Assembly: GCA_964625225.1 (NCBI GenBank)
Contig: CAZVAR010000110.1
Span: 1-13,154, forward strand
Length of the DNA: 13,154 bases
Source of the DNA: CAZVAR01 sp964625225
GTDB lineage: Bacteria > Pseudomonadota > Alphaproteobacteria > JAJUGE01
Direction of reading: 5' to 3'
This document shows positions 11,813-13,154 of the stretch, piece by piece (position 1 is the stretch's first letter; each line of letters opens with the position of its first letter). The translations under genes and the position numbers were made by a program. The notes beneath the pieces are model-generated. The model had not been told where the DNA came from and searched no databases. It was given only the letters and a program-made list of their open reading frames with translations.

Positions 11813-12528
11813 TTGCGGTCCGGTCGCTGCTTTTCAATGTCGCCTTCTGGCTGTGGAGCCTGATCCTCACCATCGCCGCCCTGGCAGTGTTCTGGGCGCC
11901 GCAGTCCTGGACGCTCGCCCTGGGCCGGTTGTGGTGCCAAGGGACGCTCACCCTCGCCCGATCGATTTGCGGCCTGGGTTATGAGGTGCGTGGCCGCGTT
12001 CCCGATCCACCGGTAATCGTGGCCAGCAAGCACCAGTCGGCATGGGACACCTTCATCTTCCCGATACTACTCGGCAATCCGGCCTATGTCCTGAAGCGCG
12101 AACTGCTCTGGATCCCGCTGCTCGGCCTGTGCCTCTGGCGCGCCGGGCACATCGCCGTCGACCGGAAGGGCGGCGGGCCGGCGCTTCGCCGGATGCTGCA
12201 CCGTGCCCGAGCGGTGGCCGCGGAGGGCCGTTCCATCGTCATATATCCTGAGGGCACGCGTACGGCCCCCGGATCACGCCGCCCGTACCACCCCGGCGTG
12301 CTGGCCCTCTACACCCAGCTCAAGCTGCCGATCGTACCGGTGGCGCTCAACTCGGGCCTCTACTGGGGCCGGCGCAGTTTCCTCAAGCGGCCGGGCCGTA
12401 TCGTGATCGAGTTCCTGGAGCCGATCCAGCCGGGAACAGATCGCCGCAGGCTGCTGTCGGAGCTCGAACGGCGCATCGAGACCGCGTCCGACCGGCTGGT
12501 CCGGGAAGCAGGGGCCGGGACGGAATGA
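11809..12528 (+). CDS. PlsC-type 1-acyl-glycerol-3-phosphate acyltransferase
   Basis: A 239-residue membrane acyltransferase of the PlsC/LPLAT family, which adds the second acyl chain to lysophosphatidic acid or a similar lysophospholipid at the inner membrane. An N-terminal membrane segment (about 10-30) precedes the catalytic HxxxxD motif H75-Q-S-A-W-D80. The substrate-binding block is YPEGTRTAPG (146-155), with VPVALNSGLYWG (176-187) after it. The motif VLKRELLWIPLLG (94-106) is also typical. ATG 11809 overlaps the DUF218 gene stop. It is the last gene of the ftsE run; 106 bp separate it from the reductase gene downstream. It may be the genome's main plsC or a second lysophospholipid or ornithine-lipid (OlsA-like) acyltransferase; the sequence alone does not decide. 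Confidence 0.9.
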   Translation: MIAVRSLLFNVAFWLWSLILTIAALAVFWAPQSWTLALGRLWCQGTLTLARSICGLGYEVRGRVPDPPVIVASKHQSAWDTFIFPILLGNPAYVLKRELLWIPLLGLCLWRAGHIAVDRKGGGPALRRMLHRARAVAAEGRSIVIYPEGTRTAPGSRRPYHPGVLALYTQLKLPIVPVALNSGLYWGRRSFLKRPGRIVIEFLEPIQPGTDRRRLLSELERRIETASDRLVREAGAGTE

Positions 12529-12530
12529 TC

Positions 12531-12622
12531 CCTCCGGCGGCGCTGCAGCGCATCACGAGATTCGCCTCCGCCGGTAGCCCTCGGCGGGATCGCCACCCAT
12601 ATTGCGGGGATCCAGCCGGAGG
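12531..12622 (+). promoter_or_regulatory. nrdJ leader with competing hairpins, one covering the Shine-Dalgarno
   Basis: Starting three bases after the plsC-like stop codon, CCTCCGGC (12531-12538) is fully complementary to GCCGGAGG (12615-12622), which carries the nrdJ ribosome-binding site. Two rival pairings use overlapping arms: CCGGCGG (12534-12540) with CCGCCGG (12568-12574), and CCGCCG (12568-12573) with CGGCGG (12582-12587). The palindrome GCGCTGCAGCGC lies at 12540-12551. Such mutually exclusive stems resemble translational switches, but GC-rich sequence makes chance pairing common. I see no B12 box and no T-run. Confidence 0.35.
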
Positions 12623-12623
12623 T
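12618..12623 (+). promoter_or_regulatory. Strong ribosome-binding site of nrdJ
   Basis: GGAGGT lies 11 bases before ATG 12635. It is among the strongest Shine-Dalgarno sequences in the window. It supports ATG 12635 over any later start and shows that nrdJ is translated independently of the plsC-like gene. Confidence 0.7.
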
Positions 12624-12634
12624 CGCCCGGATTG

Positions 12635-13154
12635 ATGAGTGCCCGCTCCGCTATCGCCCAGCAGATCTGGGACATGAAGTACCGGTTCAAGGAACCGGAT
12701 GGCACGCCGGTGGATCGCACCATCGAAGACACATGGCGCCGCGTCGCACACGCGCTCGCGGCCTGCGAGACCGATCCGGCCGCTTGGGAGGCCCGCTTCT
12801 ACGAGGCCTTGGAGGATTTTCAGTTCGTGCCGGCGGGTCGGATCCTCGCCGGTGCCGGGACGGGCCGGCGCGTTACCCTGTTCAACTGCTTCGTCATGGG
12901 GACGATCCCGGACGACATGGCAGGGATATTCGATGCCCTCAAGGAGGCCGCGCTGACGATGCAGCAGGGCGGCGGCATCGGCCACGATTTCTCGACGCTG
13001 CGGCCCAAAGGGGCGCCGGTCCGGAGCGTGGGCTCGGACGCCTCCGGCCCGCTTTCCTTCATGGACGTCTGGGATGCGATGTGCCGGACGATCCTGAGCG
13101 CCGGCTATCGCCGCGGCGCGATGATGGCGACCCTGCGCTGCGATCACCCGGACA
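12635..13154 (+). CDS. nrdJ: Adenosylcobalamin-dependent (class II) ribonucleotide reductase, 5' part
   Basis: The first 173 residues of a class II ribonucleotide reductase, which makes deoxyribonucleotides using a cobalamin-generated thiyl radical and needs no oxygen. The frame has no stop before the window ends. Recognisable blocks: an N-terminal QIWDMKYRFKEPDGTPVD (10-27), FQFVPAGRILAGAGTGRRVTLFNCFV (62-87) with Cys85, which I take as the first redox cysteine, LTMQQGGGIGHDFSTLRPKG (107-126), and SAGYRRGAMMATLRCDHPD (155-173). This wording fits the long vitamin-B12-dependent form common in alphaproteobacteria rather than aerobic NrdA. The family is several times longer, so most of the gene lies outside. 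ATG 12635 has GGAGGT upstream; a TTG directly before it is in frame but unlikely. Confidence 0.93.
   Translation, partial: MSARSAIAQQIWDMKYRFKEPDGTPVDRTIEDTWRRVAHALAACETDPAAWEARFYEALEDFQFVPAGRILAGAGTGRRVTLFNCFVMGTIPDDMAGIFDALKEAALTMQQGGGIGHDFSTLRPKGAPVRSVGSDASGPLSFMDVWDAMCRTILSAGYRRGAMMATLRCDHPD

Noticed and set aside
12559..12563. GANTC (CcrM-type) methylation sites, for example before nrdJ and at 8614-8618 before cpdR
   Set aside because: GANTC occurs at many places across the window, mostly inside genes, so these copies are not informative.
12566..12588. Intrinsic terminator after the plsC-like gene (CCGCCG...CGGCGG)
   Set aside because: No T-run follows, and the arms are better described as part of the alternative-pairing leader of nrdJ.
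12529..12634. Cobalamin riboswitch or NrdR boxes before nrdJ
   Set aside because: No B12-box-like GCCACTG element, the leader is too short for the standard aptamer, and CCATATTGCG is not a convincing pair of NrdR sites.
1..13154. Mobile elements, CRISPR arrays, toxin-antitoxin or defence genes, tRNAs
   Set aside because: No transposase, integrase, repeat array or tRNA-like fold seen; gaps between genes are short and all larger frames are explained by core genes.

Overview
The window is high-GC, gene-dense DNA from an alphaproteobacterium, probably Rhodospirillales-like. The placement rests on four things: a CpdR-type response regulator with a full CtrA-type box upstream; a TIGR02302/DUF4175 membrane protein of the kind found in alphaproteobacteria; the gene order tlpA / argH - small lipoprotein - lysA - TIGR02302, which I recall from this class; and very GC-rich codon use throughout. 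I see no mobile element, CRISPR array, tRNA or rRNA, and the genes look like vertically inherited core genes. No intergenic stretch exceeds 300 bp; the longest is the 167 bp upstream of cpdR.

Layout. (1) Positions 1-2311, plus strand: the 3' part of etfB, then etfA (1-nt overlap), then a 3-hydroxybutyryl-CoA dehydrogenase gene. Together they form an acyl-CoA oxidation and electron-transfer operon. (2) 2328-2897, minus strand: a membrane-anchored TlpA-type thioredoxin, convergent with the dehydrogenase gene and head-to-head with argH, with only 16 bp between the start codons. (3) 2914-8193, plus strand: argH, a 45-codon LptM-like lipoprotein gene, lysA and the TIGR02302 gene, each joined to the next by a 4-nt start/stop overlap. 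(4) 8217-9481, minus strand: an MJ0042 zinc-ribbon/DUF3426 membrane protein gene, then cpdR. Between these two lies TTAA-N7-TTAAC, reading toward cpdR. (5) 9550-12528, plus strand: ftsE, ftsX, a YdcF/SanA-like DUF218 gene and a plsC-like acyltransferase gene, tightly packed. (6) 12635 to the end: the 5' part of a gene for an adenosylcobalamin-dependent class II ribonucleotide reductase (nrdJ), running off the window.

How the parts fit. Region 1 passes electrons from acyl-CoA dehydrogenases to the quinone pool and oxidises 3-hydroxyacyl-CoA. Region 3 couples the last step of arginine synthesis and the last step of lysine synthesis (from meso-diaminopimelate, also a peptidoglycan precursor) to two envelope proteins. 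Regions 4 and 5 combine cell-cycle proteolysis control (CpdR), the divisome ABC transporter FtsEX and envelope-lipid functions.

Most genes are recognisable and ordinary. The observations most worth checking are the CtrA-type box in front of cpdR (a possible feedback loop), the lipoprotein gene hidden between argH and lysA, alternative base pairing in the nrdJ leader that could hide its ribosome-binding site, and hairpins enclosing the stop codons at both convergent gene junctions. I found no convincing wholly new system; the TIGR02302 protein is the main gene of unknown function.
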